Shown: positions 1 to 13,222, numbered from the stretch's first letter. The stretch is 57,046 nucleotides of DNA from Streptosporangiaceae bacterium (GCA_030037785.1 JASHQA010000179.1:1-57046); one strand, 5' to 3'. Program-made: numbers and translations. Notes: generated by a model from the sequence alone, not told the origin.

Positions 1-1964
1 TACAGCGCGCCCGAGGCCCGCTCGGACAGCACCTTGCGGCGCTGTTCGAGCGCCACCAGATCGCCGAACATCCGGTTGTAGTCGCCCGGCGCGACGACCG
101 GATTGAGGCGCTGCAAGCGCGACTTGGCCGCGGCGATATCGCGGCTGACAGCCAGTTCCTCGACGCGCGCGAGCACTGACTCGGCGAACCTGGCATCCGG
201 TTCCCCAGTGCGACCAGGAACCTCGAGCGGCTCGACCGCCAGCCTGGTGACGAAGCTCCGGACGCTGTCGTCCGGCGCCGCAGCGCGCAGCTCGTCCGAC
301 CACTCCCGCGCCGATCGCGCGCTCGCCACCCCGCCACTGGCCGCGATCAGCTGCCACACCGCCGCGTGCGCGGGCACGGTGAAGACCTCCGGCGCCAGCG
401 CATCGAACACGGGTCCGCACAGCGCCGGCCGCTGAACGGCGAGCTTGAGCGCCTGACGCTCCACGTTGACGACGGGATCATGCTGGTCGTATCCGTCGCC
501 CGTGCCGCTCTGGAGGGGAACGGGGCCGCTCGCGCCCGCCGGGCCGCCCGCAGTGCCATTGCGCGCGTCGGATTGATTGGGCCCGGCGGCCTGTCCGGTG
601 CGTGCGCCGCGGCCGCGGGCAGAACCGGCGGCCGGACGGTCACCGTGCCTCAGCACCCGGTCGACCACGAAGGCCTCGTCCATCATGCCGAGCCACCGGT
701 CCAGGCTGACCGCGTACAGGCGGCGCAGCCCGCGGTCCTTGATCCGCGCGACGATGGGCGCCGCCGCGTCGAGCGCGGCGAGCCGGCCCTCGGTCGTCTC
801 TAGGTTGTGCTCAGCCAGCACGCTGCGGATCGCGAACTCGAACAGCGGCTGGCGCTGCGCGATGAGGTCGCGCACGGCCGCGTCACCGTGCGCGAGCCGC
901 AGGTCGCACGGGTCGAGTCCGTCGCGCTGCACGGCGACGAACGTCTGGGTGACGAACTTCTCCTCCAGGCTGAACGCGCGCAGTGCCGCTCGCTGGCCCG
1001 CAGCGTCGCCGTCGAAGGTGAACACGACCTCGCCCCGGAACTGGCTGTCGTCCATCAGCAGCCGTCGCAGCGTCGCAACGTGGGTCTCCCCGAAGGAGGT
1101 GCCGCAGGTGGCCACGGCCGTCGGGACGCCAGCAAGGTGGCAGGCCATCACGTCGGTGTAGCCCTCGACAACGACCGCCTGCCGCCGTTGCGCGATCTCG
1201 CGCTTGGCCAGGTCGGCCCCGTACAGCACGGCGCTCTTCTTGAACAGCACGGTCTCGGGCGAGTTCAGGTACTTCGGCCCGTCGTCGGCGTCGGCCAGCT
1301 TGCGGGCGCCGAACGCGATGACGTCACCGGTGACGTCGGCGATCGGCCACATCAGGCGGCCGCGGAACCGGTCGATCGGACCGCGCCTGCCCTGGCTCGC
1401 CAGCCCGCCGCCGAGCAGTTCAGCCTCGGTGAAGCCGCGTCCGCGCAGGTGCCTGGTGAGCGCTTCCCAGTCCGCGGGCGCGTAACCCACGCCGAACCGC
1501 TGCGCGTCGGCGTGCTCGAATCCGCGCGCGGACAGGAAGTCCCGGCCCGCCATGGCGGCCGGGGTGTCCAGCTGCTCGGCGAAGAACTCCGCCGCGGCCC
1601 GGTGCGCCTCGATGAGCCTGCGGCGCCGGGACTGCTCCTGGCCCGGAATGTGACCGCCCTGCTCGTACCGCAGCTCGATGCCAGCCCGCTTCGCCAGCCG
1701 CTCGATCGCTTCGGTGAAACCGAGATTGTCGATCTTCTCGACAAACTTGATGACGTCGCCGCCCTCGCCCTCGGAAAAGCAGTACCAGAGGCCACGGGAC
1801 GGGGTGACGTTGAACGACGGCGTCTTCTCGTCATGGAACGGGCACAGGCCCTTCAGCGAGTCGGCGCCCGCGTTCCGCAGCTGGAGATACTCGCCGACCA
1901 CCTCGTCGATGGCAGAGCGCTCCCGGACGAGCGCAATGTCCTCGTCCCTGATCCGGCCCGCCAT
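1..1964 (-). CDS. dnaG: DNA primase DnaG (3' end truncated by window edge)
   Basis: Reverse-strand translation from ATG at 1964: MAGRIRDEDIALVRERSAIDEVVGEYLQLRNAGADSLKGLCPFHDEKTPSFNVTPSRGLWYCF...; CHC2 zinc region plus TOPRIM-type VVEGYTDVMA and FDGDAAGQ motifs; open at the left edge. Confidence 0.95.
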   Translation of the reverse strand, partial: MAGRIRDEDIALVRERSAIDEVVGEYLQLRNAGADSLKGLCPFHDEKTPSFNVTPSRGLWYCFSEGEGGDVIKFVEKIDNLGFTEAIERLAKRAGIELRYEQGGHIPGQEQSRRRRLIEAHRAAAEFFAEQLDTPAAMAGRDFLSARGFEHADAQRFGVGYAPADWEALTRHLRGRGFTEAELLGGGLASQGRRGPIDRFRGRLMWPIADVTGDVIAFGARKLADADDGPKYLNSPETVLFKKSAVLYGADLAKREIAQRRQAVVVEGYTDVMACHLAGVPTAVATCGTSFGETHVATLRRLLMDDSQFRGEVVFTFDGDAAGQRAALRAFSLEEKFVTQTFVAVQRDGLDPCDLRLAHGDAAVRDLIAQRQPLFEFAIRSVLAEHNLETTEGRLAALDAAAPIVARIKDRGLRRLYAVSLDRWLGMMDEAFVVDRVLRHGDRPAAGSARGRGARTGQAAGPNQSDARNGTAGGPAGASGPVPLQSGTGDGYDQHDPVVNVERQALKLAVQRPALCGPVFDALAPEVFTVPAHAAVWQLIAASGGVASARSAREWSDELRAAAPDDSVRSFVTRLAVEPLEVPGRTGEPDARFAESVLARVEELAVSRDIAAAKSRLQRLNPVVAPGDYNRMFGDLVALEQRRKVLSERASGAL

Positions 1965-2192
1965 CTCGGCCCTTCTGCGCTGTCGACCGCTCCCGCGTGC
2001 TGCCTGGCCGAGTCTAGTGCTGGCCCGCGTCGCGCACCGGGCGACAAGCCGGCCCGCCGGGTCGCGATCCGCGCTGGCCGTTCGTCAGCCGGACTTCGGA
2101 CGGCGCTCGCCGCCTTTGCGTGATTTCTGCCGCAGAGCGACATAGAGCGGGTTCCTGGTAGCCGGACCCGGTTGCCTTGGTACGGTCACCGC

Positions 2193-2900
2193 GTGCGACC
2201 TATTCTGGTGCTCTGGGACGTCGACAACACGCTGCTGCACGCGGCCGGTACCGGCCGGGCCCTGTACCAGATCGTGCTCGCCGAACTGTACGGCGTCGAC
2301 CTGCCGGTGCCGTTCACGTCGATGGCCGGTCGGACGGACGCGTCCATCGCGCTCGAGATGCTGACCGCCGCGGGCCTGGATGCAGCCACCGAACTGCCGC
2401 GATTCCACCAGCGGCTGGCGGAGCGAGCCCCTCAGCTAGCGGACATGATGCGTCAGCACGGCTCCGAGCTACCGGGCGCTCGCGCAGCCCTGGCCGCCGT
2501 GGCCGGTCGCGGCGCCGACGGCACGGTGGTGCAGTCGCTGCTGACCGGCAACCTTCCTGCCCTGGCCGAGGTCAAGGTCGGTGCTCTCGGGCTCACCGAG
2601 CACCTCGACCTCAGCGTCGGCGCCTACGGCGACGCGAGCCGGGTGCGCGCTGAGCTCGTGCCCATCGCCAGGCGGCACGCCGCGGCCCGCTACGGCGCCG
2701 ACTTCGCCGGACGCGCCACGGTGCTCATCGGCGACACCCCGCACGACGTGACAGCCGCCAGTGCGACTGGCGCCCGCGCAGTCGGCGTGGCTACCGGGGA
2801 CTTCTCGGTGCAGCAACTTGCCCACGCGGGCGCCGATGTCGTGCTGGCGAACCTGGCTGACACCGACGCGGTCGTGGCCGCCATCCTCGACGGTGCCTGA
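2193..2900 (+). CDS. HAD-superfamily hydrolase
   Basis: GTG start; LWDVDNTLL motif near N-terminus, LIGDTPHDV motif near C-terminus. Confidence 0.85.
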   Translation: MRPILVLWDVDNTLLHAAGTGRALYQIVLAELYGVDLPVPFTSMAGRTDASIALEMLTAAGLDAATELPRFHQRLAERAPQLADMMRQHGSELPGARAALAAVAGRGADGTVVQSLLTGNLPALAEVKVGALGLTEHLDLSVGAYGDASRVRAELVPIARRHAAARYGADFAGRATVLIGDTPHDVTAASATGARAVGVATGDFSVQQLAHAGADVVLANLADTDAVVAAILDGA

Positions 2901-2987
2901 CCGGGCGGCGACCCCGCGACCTCGCAGTGCGCAACCGGGTGACGACCCTCGCAGCGCCACAGTGCGCAACCGTCGGATGCGCACCGG

Positions 2988-3608
2988 CTAGGCGGTCGTG
3001 AGCATCGCCGCTAGCTGGTCGGCACCGAAGTCCGGCCGCGAGCGCCACAGCTCCCAGTGCATGGCCCCGACCTCGGTGGGATCGTCGCTGAACTCATAGC
3101 CCGACAGGTCAACCAGGTCTTCGAGCTCGACCTGGTCGAGATCGATGCCGCAGGCGTGCACGATCACGTACGCACCGGGATACCCGAGGCTGAAGCCGGA
3201 CTGCCAGCTCGCGAGGCTGGTGGTGCTCGCCTCCGGTCCGCCCCAGCAGGTCACCGGCCAGTCGCGATAACCGTCCGCTCGCTGCCGGGCGTACCGGACG
3301 AGCGCGCCGACCAGTCCGTCCGGTCGCTCGGCCAGCTTGCTGATCTGGTGCAGCGCCAGGTTCGCCTGCGTGTACGTCGTCTCAAATGCGATCTCTCGAA
3401 CTGGATCGAAGCCCCACGTCATCGCCTCTTCGTCGACGGAGCGTTGCGGGTAGGTGCACGTCAGCACCATGGCCGAGTCGCTGGCGTGGCCAAGCCTCAT
3501 GCCTCGGACAGGCTGGTCGCGCCGGCCGTGAATGGGCTCGACCCAGCGCAGCGACGGCCAGCCGGCGGCAAGCCCCCAGGCTGTGAATCCGGTGACGGAA
3601 GTATCCAT
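2988..3608 (-). CDS. hypothetical protein
   Basis: ORF of the track (2988..3638) with probable internal ATG (MDTSVTGFTAWGLAAGW...); no family recognised. Confidence 0.6.
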   Translation of the reverse strand: MDTSVTGFTAWGLAAGWPSLRWVEPIHGRRDQPVRGMRLGHASDSAMVLTCTYPQRSVDEEAMTWGFDPVREIAFETTYTQANLALHQISKLAERPDGLVGALVRYARQRADGYRDWPVTCWGGPEASTTSLASWQSGFSLGYPGAYVIVHACGIDLDQVELEDLVDLSGYEFSDDPTEVGAMHWELWRSRPDFGADQLAAMLTTA

Positions 3609-3726
3609 GCGTGACACCTTCTCACGCTCAGTAGCCAACTTGCCTACGGCACACGCAACGGTTTAGTCACGTCCCGTGTTCAACACCGAACATGGCGCAC
3701 ATGCGAGCGCAATCGCCGCGTGCCGG

Positions 3727-4986
3727 TCAGATGCCAGCAGCGCACAGCCGGTCGTGCCAGGCAACCGCCGAGGTATCCGTCAGCGAGGCGACCTGGTCGA
3801 TCACCACGCGCAGCCGGGCACGGTCGTCGGGGGCCGCCGCGAACTCCGCCTTGAACAGCGGATCGAGTGTGCCCGGCGCGCCCGCGCCGATGGCGCCGGC
3901 CAGCTCAGCGATGACCTGCCGCTCCACCGCTTGCGCCGCGGCCACGCCGGAGCGGCTCATGACGTAGTGCGCGGTAACGCCCTTGAGCAGCGCACACTCC
4001 AGCCGCTGCTGCCTCGGCACCGTCAGGTCAGCCTCGTAACGGCGCACCGGCGACGATCCGGCCGGCCGGGTTGCGCGCTGCGCCCCGCGGCAGAACCGGC
4101 CGATCAGCTCGCTAGTCAGGTGCTTGACCGCAGCGAGCGCCCGCAGGCCGCCGTCAAACTCGACTGGCCAGCAGTCCAGGTCGAGCAGCGCAGAAAAGAC
4201 ATCCTCCAGCTCGGCCTCGGTGGCGAACCCCGCCGGGCAGTACGACTGGAGGGTGAGGTGCGCCACCACGGCCCGTTCCGATCCGTCGCGCAGGGCGTCG
4301 AGCGTGACCAGCCCGGCGTGCAGGCCATCCTCCAGGTCGTGCACGGAGTAGGCGACGTCGTCGGCCCAGTCCATCACCTGCGCTTCCAGGCACGGACGCT
4401 CCACCGCAGCGCCGTCCCGGATCCAGGCGAACACCTCCGCGTCGTCACCGTAGGCGCCGTACTTTCCGGCGGCGCTCGCATCCTCGCCGGGCCCGAGCCA
4501 CGGGTACTTGAGCGTCGCGTCCAGGGTCGCTCGGGTCAGGTTGAGTCCCGCCCCTGGCACCTTGGCCTCGAGGCGGGTGATCAGCCGCAGACTTTGCGCG
4601 TTCCCCTCGAAGCCGCCGCAATCGGCTGCAAGCTCAACCAGCGCGGTCTCGCCGTTGTGGCCAAACGGCGGGTGGCCGAGGTCGTGCGCGAGGCAGGCCG
4701 CGTCGACCAGATCGGGATCGCAGCCGAGGGCGGCACCCATCTCGCGGCCGACCTGCGCGCACTCCAGTGAGTGCGTCAGCCGGGTGCGCGGGAAATCCCC
4801 CGAGCCCACGGCGACGACCTGCGTCTTCGCCGCCAGCCGCCGCAGCGCGGAACTGTGCAGCACGCGGGCGCGATCACGGACGAACGGGCCGCGTCCTGAG
4901 CTGCTGACCGCCTGATCGCCGCGGCCGCGCGCGGGCTGTTCGGCGACCCAGCGCGCCGTGGCATGGGAGTCGTAGCCGTCAGTCAC
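3727..4986 (-). CDS. dgt: deoxyguanosinetriphosphate triphosphohydrolase-like protein (HD domain)
   Basis: [15 protein letters not shown]...[17 protein letters not shown]-phosphohydrolase signature; GTG start ([13 protein letters not shown]) just upstream of the ppdK stop. Confidence 0.9.
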   Translation of the reverse strand: MTDGYDSHATARWVAEQPARGRGDQAVSSSGRGPFVRDRARVLHSSALRRLAAKTQVVAVGSGDFPRTRLTHSLECAQVGREMGAALGCDPDLVDAACLAHDLGHPPFGHNGETALVELAADCGGFEGNAQSLRLITRLEAKVPGAGLNLTRATLDATLKYPWLGPGEDASAAGKYGAYGDDAEVFAWIRDGAAVERPCLEAQVMDWADDVAYSVHDLEDGLHAGLVTLDALRDGSERAVVAHLTLQSYCPAGFATEAELEDVFSALLDLDCWPVEFDGGLRALAAVKHLTSELIGRFCRGAQRATRPAGSSPVRRYEADLTVPRQQRLECALLKGVTAHYVMSRSGVAAAQAVERQVIAELAGAIGAGAPGTLDPLFKAEFAAAPDDRARLRVVIDQVASLTDTSAVAWHDRLCAAGI

Positions 4987-5029
4987 GCCGTGCCGCCAGT
5001 CCGCAGCAGGCCGCCGATCAACGCCGGGC

Positions 5030-7717
<2,688 letters not shown>

Positions 7718-7914
7718 TGCTCAGCGCTCCTTGACTTTGACGCCCCGCGGCGTGGTGGGCTCATTCTGGTTGCGACACCCCGCCCTCGCTTCTGAGCCTA
7801 TCGAGCCGGCGACCCGCCCGGCGCGACGGTCGCCGACCTTGCGCCCGGCGGTGCGGCGCGGCGGTGCGCTCGGTCGGCTGGCCGACCGGGCTGGCACCAC
7901 CGACAATGGCAGCC

Positions 7915-8784
7915 ATGACACAGCGAACGATCATCGGCCTGCTGAACCCCGGCGAGATGGGCGCGGCGGTCGGTCAGTGCCTGACCGACCGCGGCCTGGA
8001 AGTGCTGTGGGCCTCCGACGGTCGCGGCGCGGAGACTGCTCACCGGGCCAAGGCCGCGGGTCTCACCGACGCCGGGACCGCGCGCGACCTCGCGGCGCAG
8101 GCCAGCGTCATCCTCTCGATCTGCCCGCCGCACGCAGCGGCCGACGTCGCGTGGGCCGTGCACGGCTTCACCGGCGTGTACGTGGACGCCAACGCCATCG
8201 CGCCCGGCACCGCGCGGCAGATCGCCGAGCTCATCGCCGCGGGCGGCGGCAGGTACGTCGACGGCGGCATCATCGGCTCGCCGCCGACCGCGCCCGGTAA
8301 CTCGCGGCTCTACCTGTCCGGGGCGGACGCAGCCGCGGTGCGGGCGGTGCACCAGCTCTTCGCCGGGTCCGCACTGGACGCGCGGATCGTGGCCGGCGCC
8401 CCGACGGCCGCGTCCGCGGTGAAGATGGCCTACGCCGCCTGGACCAAGGGCAGCTCGGCGCTGCTGCTCGGCGCCCGCGCGCTCGCCCGAGCGCAGGGCA
8501 TCGAGGACACCCTGCTGGCGGAGTGGGCGCAGTCCCAGCCACGGCTCGCCGACCAGGTCGAGCGGTCGGCGCGGGCCGCCGCCACGAAGGGCTGGCGCTG
8601 GGTCGGCGAGATGGAGGAAATCGCGCACACCATGGCCGACGCGGGCCTCCCGGACGGGTTCCATCAGGCCGCGGCCGAGATCTACCGCCGGTCCCCCCGA
8701 TCTGCCGGGCCGACAGCCGACGACGCGGTGACGACGGCGGTGCTGGCCGCCCTGGCCGACCAGGACACCGGGCAGACCGACTAG
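7915..8784 (+). CDS. NAD(P)-dependent oxidoreductase, 3-hydroxyacid/6-phosphogluconate dehydrogenase-like
   Basis: MTQRTIIGLLNPGEMGAAVGQCL nucleotide-binding N-terminus; YVDGGIIGSPP motif. Confidence 0.8.
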   Translation: MTQRTIIGLLNPGEMGAAVGQCLTDRGLEVLWASDGRGAETAHRAKAAGLTDAGTARDLAAQASVILSICPPHAAADVAWAVHGFTGVYVDANAIAPGTARQIAELIAAGGGRYVDGGIIGSPPTAPGNSRLYLSGADAAAVRAVHQLFAGSALDARIVAGAPTAASAVKMAYAAWTKGSSALLLGARALARAQGIEDTLLAEWAQSQPRLADQVERSARAAATKGWRWVGEMEEIAHTMADAGLPDGFHQAAAEIYRRSPRSAGPTADDAVTTAVLAALADQDTGQTD

Positions 8785-8796
8785 CTACCGGTTGCC

Positions 8797-10185
8797 TCAG
8801 CAGCCGGCCAGGCGCTCCGACAGGTAGGGAACGAGCCCGTCGATGCCAACCCGGTCTTGCCGCATGGAGTCGCGCTCGCGAACCGTGACCGCCTGGTCCT
8901 GCAGCGAGTCGAAGTCCACCGTCACGCAGTACGGCGTGCCGATCTCGTCCTGGCGCCGGTACCGGCGGCCGATCGCGCTGGCGTCGTCGAAGTCGCAGCT
9001 CCAGTGCTGCCGCAGCGTTGTGGCGATATCCCTGGCCTTGGGTGACAGGTCGGCGTTGCGCGACAGGGGCAGCACGGCGACCTTGATGGGCGCGAGCCGG
9101 CTGTCCAGCCGCAGCACGGTCCGCTTCTCCAGCTTGCCCTGCGCGTCCGGTGCCTCGTCCTCCGCGTACGCCTCGAGCAGGAACGCGAGCAGCGACCGGT
9201 CGACCCCGACGGCTGGCTCGATCACGTACGGGATGTACCGCTCGCTGGTCTCCGGGTCGAGGTAGCTCATATCCGCGCCCGAAGCCTTGGCGTGCACGCC
9301 AAGGTCGTAGTCGGTCCGGTTGGCGATGCCCTCGAGCTCGTCCCACTCCCGGCCAGGAAAGTCGAACCGGTATTCCAGGTCGACGGTTCGCTTGGAGTAG
9401 AACGACCGCTTCTCCGGCGGATGCTCGTGCCGGCGCAGGTTCTCCTTGCTCAGGCCAAGGTCGAGGAACCACCCTTCCCGGCTGTCGAGCCAGAACTCGT
9501 GCCACTCCTCGTCGGTGCCGGGCCGGACGAAGAACTCCATCTCCATCTGTTCGAACTCGCGGGTGCGGAAGATGAAGTTGCCGGGCGTGATCTCGTTCCG
9601 GAACGACTTGCCGATCTGGCCGATGCCGAACGGGATCTTCTTGCGCGACGTCTGCAGCACGTTGCGGTAGTTGATGAAGATGCCCTGCGCGGTCTCCGGC
9701 CGCAGGTAGGCAAGCCCGGACTCGTCCTCGGTGGCACCGAGATAGGTCCGCAGCATGCCGTTGAACATCCGCGGCTCGGTGAACTGGCCCTTCGTCCCGC
9801 AGTGCGGGCAGGACAGGTCGGCGAGGCCGTGCTCGGGCGCGTGGCCGTGCTTCTCTTCGTACGCCTCGACGAGGTGATCGGCACGGAACCGGAAGTGGCA
9901 CGACTGGCACTCGGTGAGCGGATCGGTGAACTGGGTAACGTGGCCGCTTGCCTGCCAGACCTCAGTAGCCAGGATGACGCTGGAGTCGATGCCGACGATG
10001 TCGTCGCGGGCCTGCACCATCGACCGCCACCACTGGCGCTTGACGTTGTTCTTGATCTCCACGCCCAGCGGCCCGTAGTCCCACGCGGCCCGCAGTCCGC
10101 CGTAGATCTCGCTGGACGGGTAGACGATGCCACGCCGCTTGGACAAGCTGACGAGGGTTTCCATGCGATCGCTGCGTCGTGCCAT
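8797..10185 (-). CDS. glyS: glycyl-tRNA synthetase
   Basis: [53 protein letters not shown]...RPETAQGIF class II aaRS. Confidence 0.96.
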   Translation of the reverse strand: MARRSDRMETLVSLSKRRGIVYPSSEIYGGLRAAWDYGPLGVEIKNNVKRQWWRSMVQARDDIVGIDSSVILATEVWQASGHVTQFTDPLTECQSCHFRFRADHLVEAYEEKHGHAPEHGLADLSCPHCGTKGQFTEPRMFNGMLRTYLGATEDESGLAYLRPETAQGIFINYRNVLQTSRKKIPFGIGQIGKSFRNEITPGNFIFRTREFEQMEMEFFVRPGTDEEWHEFWLDSREGWFLDLGLSKENLRRHEHPPEKRSFYSKRTVDLEYRFDFPGREWDELEGIANRTDYDLGVHAKASGADMSYLDPETSERYIPYVIEPAVGVDRSLLAFLLEAYAEDEAPDAQGKLEKRTVLRLDSRLAPIKVAVLPLSRNADLSPKARDIATTLRQHWSCDFDDASAIGRRYRRQDEIGTPYCVTVDFDSLQDQAVTVRERDSMRQDRVGIDGLVPYLSERLAGC

Positions 10186-10188
10186 GAC

Positions 10189-10220
10189 TGGGTCTCCATC
10201 CGGCTGGGTCTCCATCCGGC
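10189..10220. repeat. exact 2x16-bp tandem repeat (tgggtctccatccggc) immediately upstream of glyS ATG
   Basis: Read directly: 10189-10204 and 10205-10220 identical. Confidence 0.9.
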
Positions 10221-10334
10221 TGGCGGTCGGCGGCCCGGTGTGACATGCGCAACCCTGACAGGGCGGCGGGTACGGCAAGCTTACCGGCAGGCCCGTCGGG
10301 CAGTCGCCCGAGTTACTCCGGAGCCGTGCTGGCC

Positions 10335-10414
10335 CGGCCGACCACGGGCGCTGCCCGCCACCGGCGCCGTCGGCCACCGGCGTTGCCCGCCACCGGCGCT
10401 GCCCGCCGCGGGTA
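10335..10414. repeat. degenerate 16-bp tandem repeat (~5 units) in the glyS / DUF6703-like divergent intergenic region
   Basis: cggccgaccacgggcg/ctgcccgccaccggcg/ccgtcggccaccggcg/ttgcccgccaccggcg/ctgcccgccgcgggta. Confidence 0.75.
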
Positions 10415-10488
10415 GCCTGGCAGCGGCGGCGCGCCGACCGGGCGCACCGGCGCAGTGGGGTCAGCCAGGCTGGCCAGGGAGACGAGGC

Positions 10489-10842
10489 GTGAGCACGAAC
10501 CGGCCAGCGAAGCAGCGAGTCCGGCCGCTGCCGAAGGGCAACACCCTGTACACACCCAACGCCTCGGCCGCCAGGCAGGCGGCCGAACGGCGCAGCGCCC
10601 GCCCGCTGCTCTACCTCCACCAGCTGCCGCGCTGGGTGCCGCCGGTGCTACTGGCCGTGCTGCTGGTCGTCGGCCTGGCCGTCAAGGGTCCGGGCGGAGC
10701 GGTCGCGCTGTGCGCGGTCGCGGTTGTGCTCGGCTGGCTCGCGGCGCTGTCGTGGCCCCGGCTGACCACGAGCGGCCGGGCCGGCCGGCTGCTCACGCTG
10801 GCGCTTCTCCTCGCCATCGCCGGCTACCAGGCGTCCCGCTAG
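10489..10842 (+). CDS. small membrane protein (DUF6703-like)
   Basis: GTG start; basic N-terminus then two to three hydrophobic segments. Confidence 0.6.
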   Translation: MSTNRPAKQRVRPLPKGNTLYTPNASAARQAAERRSARPLLYLHQLPRWVPPVLLAVLLVVGLAVKGPGGAVALCAVAVVLGWLAALSWPRLTTSGRAGRLLTLALLLAIAGYQASR

Positions 10843-11468
10843 ATCGGGGGCGCGCCGGGGTCGCGGTCGGTCCCCTTCTCGACGATGCTGACCGCGATGA
10901 GGCCCGCGACGAAGACCGCGATCATGCCGATCAGCAGCCCGAGCTCTGCGGCGCTCACCGACGGCCCGCCGGGCGTGAGGTCGACCAGGATTCGCCGGAT
11001 CACCGCGATGAGACCGACCACGATGAACGGCTGCGCGACGAGCCGGTGCGCCCGCAGTGAGAGCACAACGGTGTGCACGATCTCGATCAGGATGAGGACC
11101 AGCAGGAGCTGGTCCAGGAGCTGAGGCGCCGAGGCCGATAGCGCTCCGTGGGCGCCGTCGAGGAAGTCGACGACGCCCGACACCAGCAGCGCCGCCGCGA
11201 GCAGCACGAGCACCACGCCCACCGTCACCGCGACGATGTCCTGGGCGTGTTCAAGCACCCCGATCCAGCGCCGGATGGTCCGCGGCGCAGTCAGCCAGCG
11301 CCGGGCGCGGCCCGGTCCGCCATCAGGCTGCGCCGAGCCACCTTGCCCGCGCTCGCCCTGGTCACCCGACGCCGCAGCTTCCATTCCGCCATTGTTGGCA
11401 TCGGCTGCCTTCCGCGCCACGCCTTTGCGTGTCGAGCCGGCCGGTCCGCCGCCAGCGACGCAGAACAT
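10839..11468 (-). CDS. PsiE-like (phosphate-starvation-inducible family) membrane protein
   Basis: Four hydrophobic segments; ...LRAHRLVAQPFIVVGLIAVIRRILV...; exact start uncertain. Confidence 0.6.
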   Translation of the reverse strand: MFCVAGGGPAGSTRKGVARKAADANNGGMEAAASGDQGERGQGGSAQPDGGPGRARRWLTAPRTIRRWIGVLEHAQDIVAVTVGVVLVLLAAALLVSGVVDFLDGAHGALSASAPQLLDQLLLVLILIEIVHTVVLSLRAHRLVAQPFIVVGLIAVIRRILVDLTPGGPSVSAAELGLLIGMIAVFVAGLIAVSIVEKGTDRDPGAPPI

Positions 11469-11554
11469 ACCACCGATTCCGCGCGCCCAAATCCCCGCAT
11501 ATCACCCAGGCGAGCGCGCGAAATCGGTGGGAAGCAGGGAAACCCGGCTTGTTC

Positions 11555-11598
11555 GTCAACGTTAGTTGACAATGAGCTCGGTGTCAATATAGGTTGAC
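11555..11598 (+). promoter_or_regulatory. promoter with two overlapping palindromic operators
   Basis: GTCAAC-gtta-GTTGAC (11555-11570) and GTCAAT-atag-GTTGAC (11583-11598); TTGACA (11566-11571) and TATAGG (11588-11593) spaced 16 bp. Confidence 0.7.
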
Positions 11599-11602
11599 GA
11601 CC

Positions 11603-13222
11603 GTGAGCGAGGACATGGCGGACAGCGGAGCCGCCGACGTCGTGATCGCGGGGGCCGGTCCCACCGGGCTCATGCTGGCCATCGAGCTACGCCTGGGCGG
11701 CGTCCTGCCCGTCCTGCTCGACCAGCTGCCCGAGATCAGCGAGATCCCCAAGGGCAACGGCGTCTTCGGCATGGTCGTGCCGATGCTGGACTACCGGGGG
11801 TTGCTCGAGCCGCTGCGGGGCGAGGCGACCTATGCCGGGCCGGTGCCTCGCTTTTTCTTCGGTCCGCTGACGCTCGACTTCTCCCGCCTGGATACCAGCC
11901 CGCTGCAGGTCCTGGGGGCACCGCAGCGGACCATCGAGCGCAAGCTCGCCGAGAGGCTGACTCAGCTGGGCGGCACGGTGCGCCGCGGGCACGAGCTGAC
12001 CAGCCTGACCCAGCAGCACGACGCCGTGACCGTCGAGGTCAGCGGTCCGGCTGGTAGCTACCGGCTCCGCACCCGTTACCTGGTCGGCTGCGATGGCGCG
12101 CACAGCCAGGTGCGCAAGCTCGCCGGCATCGACTTTCCCGGCGTCACGTCCGCCACGGTGGCGCGTATCGGCCGGGTCCGGGTGCCGGCCCACCTGATCG
12201 TTCCCGGCACCGGCGAGCTCGACGTGCCGGGCGTAGGCCGGTTGCAGATGATGCAGCCGGTCCGCACCCCGGGCGGCTCGTACGCGATCGGGCCCCAGGC
12301 CAGCGTCGACAAGGCAGCACCGCGAGACGCCTACATCGTCTCCACCCAGGAGGAGCAGCCGAACGCCGACCTGACGGCGCCCATGACCCTGGATGAGCTG
12401 CGGTCCAGCGTCCACCGGGTGCTCGGCGCCGACCTGCCGATGAGCGACCCGGTCTGGCTCACCCGGCTGCGAGGTAACAGCCGTCAGGCCGAGCGGTATC
12501 GACAGGGCCGGGTCCTGCTCGCCGGCGACGCCGCGCATGTCTTCGGGATCGGCGGGTCACTCAACGCCGGACTGCTCGACGCGCTCAACCTCGGCTGGAA
12601 GCTCGCCGCGCAAGCGCGGAACACCGCGCCGGACGGGCTCCTCGACAGCTACCACGCCGAGCGACACGCGGCTGGCCAGCGCGCGCTGCTGCAGAGCAGG
12701 GCGCAACGCGCGCTGTCGGCCGACGACGAATACGCCAGGGCCGCCAGGCAGCTTTTCGGTGAGCTGCTGGCCTACGCCGAGCCGCTGCGCCATCTCGGCC
12801 AGCTGATCGCTGGCTCGGACGTCCGGTACGAGATGACCCCGCCAGGCCGTCCTGCACCGGCTGCCGGGCCGCACCCGCACCCGCACCCGGATCCGCGCCC
12901 GGATCCGCACCCGCTGACCGGCCAGCTAGCCCCCGACCTGCGGCTGGACACCGACACAGGCACAACGACGGTGGCCGAGCTGATGCGCGCGGCCAAGCCG
13001 GTGTTGCTGGACTTCACCGCCGACGGCCGGGTCGCCGCCGCCGCGGCGGGCCGGGCCGGGCCCGTTACCATTCTGGTCGCCAAACCGCTGGCCGGGACGG
13101 CACCGGCGGACGGGCTGCTGATCCGCCCGGACTGCTACGTCGCCTGGGCGGCGGGGCCGGGGGCCGCCGACCCGACGGCCGGCCTGGACGACGCGCTGCG
13201 GACCTGGTGCCCGGTCGCCTAG
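11603..13222 (+). CDS. FAD-dependent monooxygenase (PHBH / aromatic hydroxylase-like)
   Basis: [64 protein letters not shown]; His/Pro/Asp-rich linker before the C-terminal domain. Confidence 0.9.
   Translation: MSEDMADSGAADVVIAGAGPTGLMLAIELRLGGVLPVLLDQLPEISEIPKGNGVFGMVVPMLDYRGLLEPLRGEATYAGPVPRFFFGPLTLDFSRLDTSPLQVLGAPQRTIERKLAERLTQLGGTVRRGHELTSLTQQHDAVTVEVSGPAGSYRLRTRYLVGCDGAHSQVRKLAGIDFPGVTSATVARIGRVRVPAHLIVPGTGELDVPGVGRLQMMQPVRTPGGSYAIGPQASVDKAAPRDAYIVSTQEEQPNADLTAPMTLDELRSSVHRVLGADLPMSDPVWLTRLRGNSRQAERYRQGRVLLAGDAAHVFGIGGSLNAGLLDALNLGWKLAAQARNTAPDGLLDSYHAERHAAGQRALLQSRAQRALSADDEYARAARQLFGELLAYAEPLRHLGQLIAGSDVRYEMTPPGRPAPAAGPHPHPHPDPRPDPHPLTGQLAPDLRLDTDTGTTTVAELMRAAKPVLLDFTADGRVAAAAAGRAGPVTILVAKPLAGTAPADGLLIRPDCYVAWAAGPGAADPTAGLDDALRTWCPVA

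Noticed and set aside
807-2123. 438-aa plus-strand ORF
   Set aside because: Antisense to dnaG
8270-9910. 546-aa minus-strand ORF
   Set aside because: Alternate frame of glyS and antisense of the oxidoreductase; Arg/Pro-rich shadow
10186-10620. N-terminal extension of the glyS ORF to 10620
   Set aside because: Covers the repeat-rich intergenic region; homologous start is at [19 protein letters not shown]
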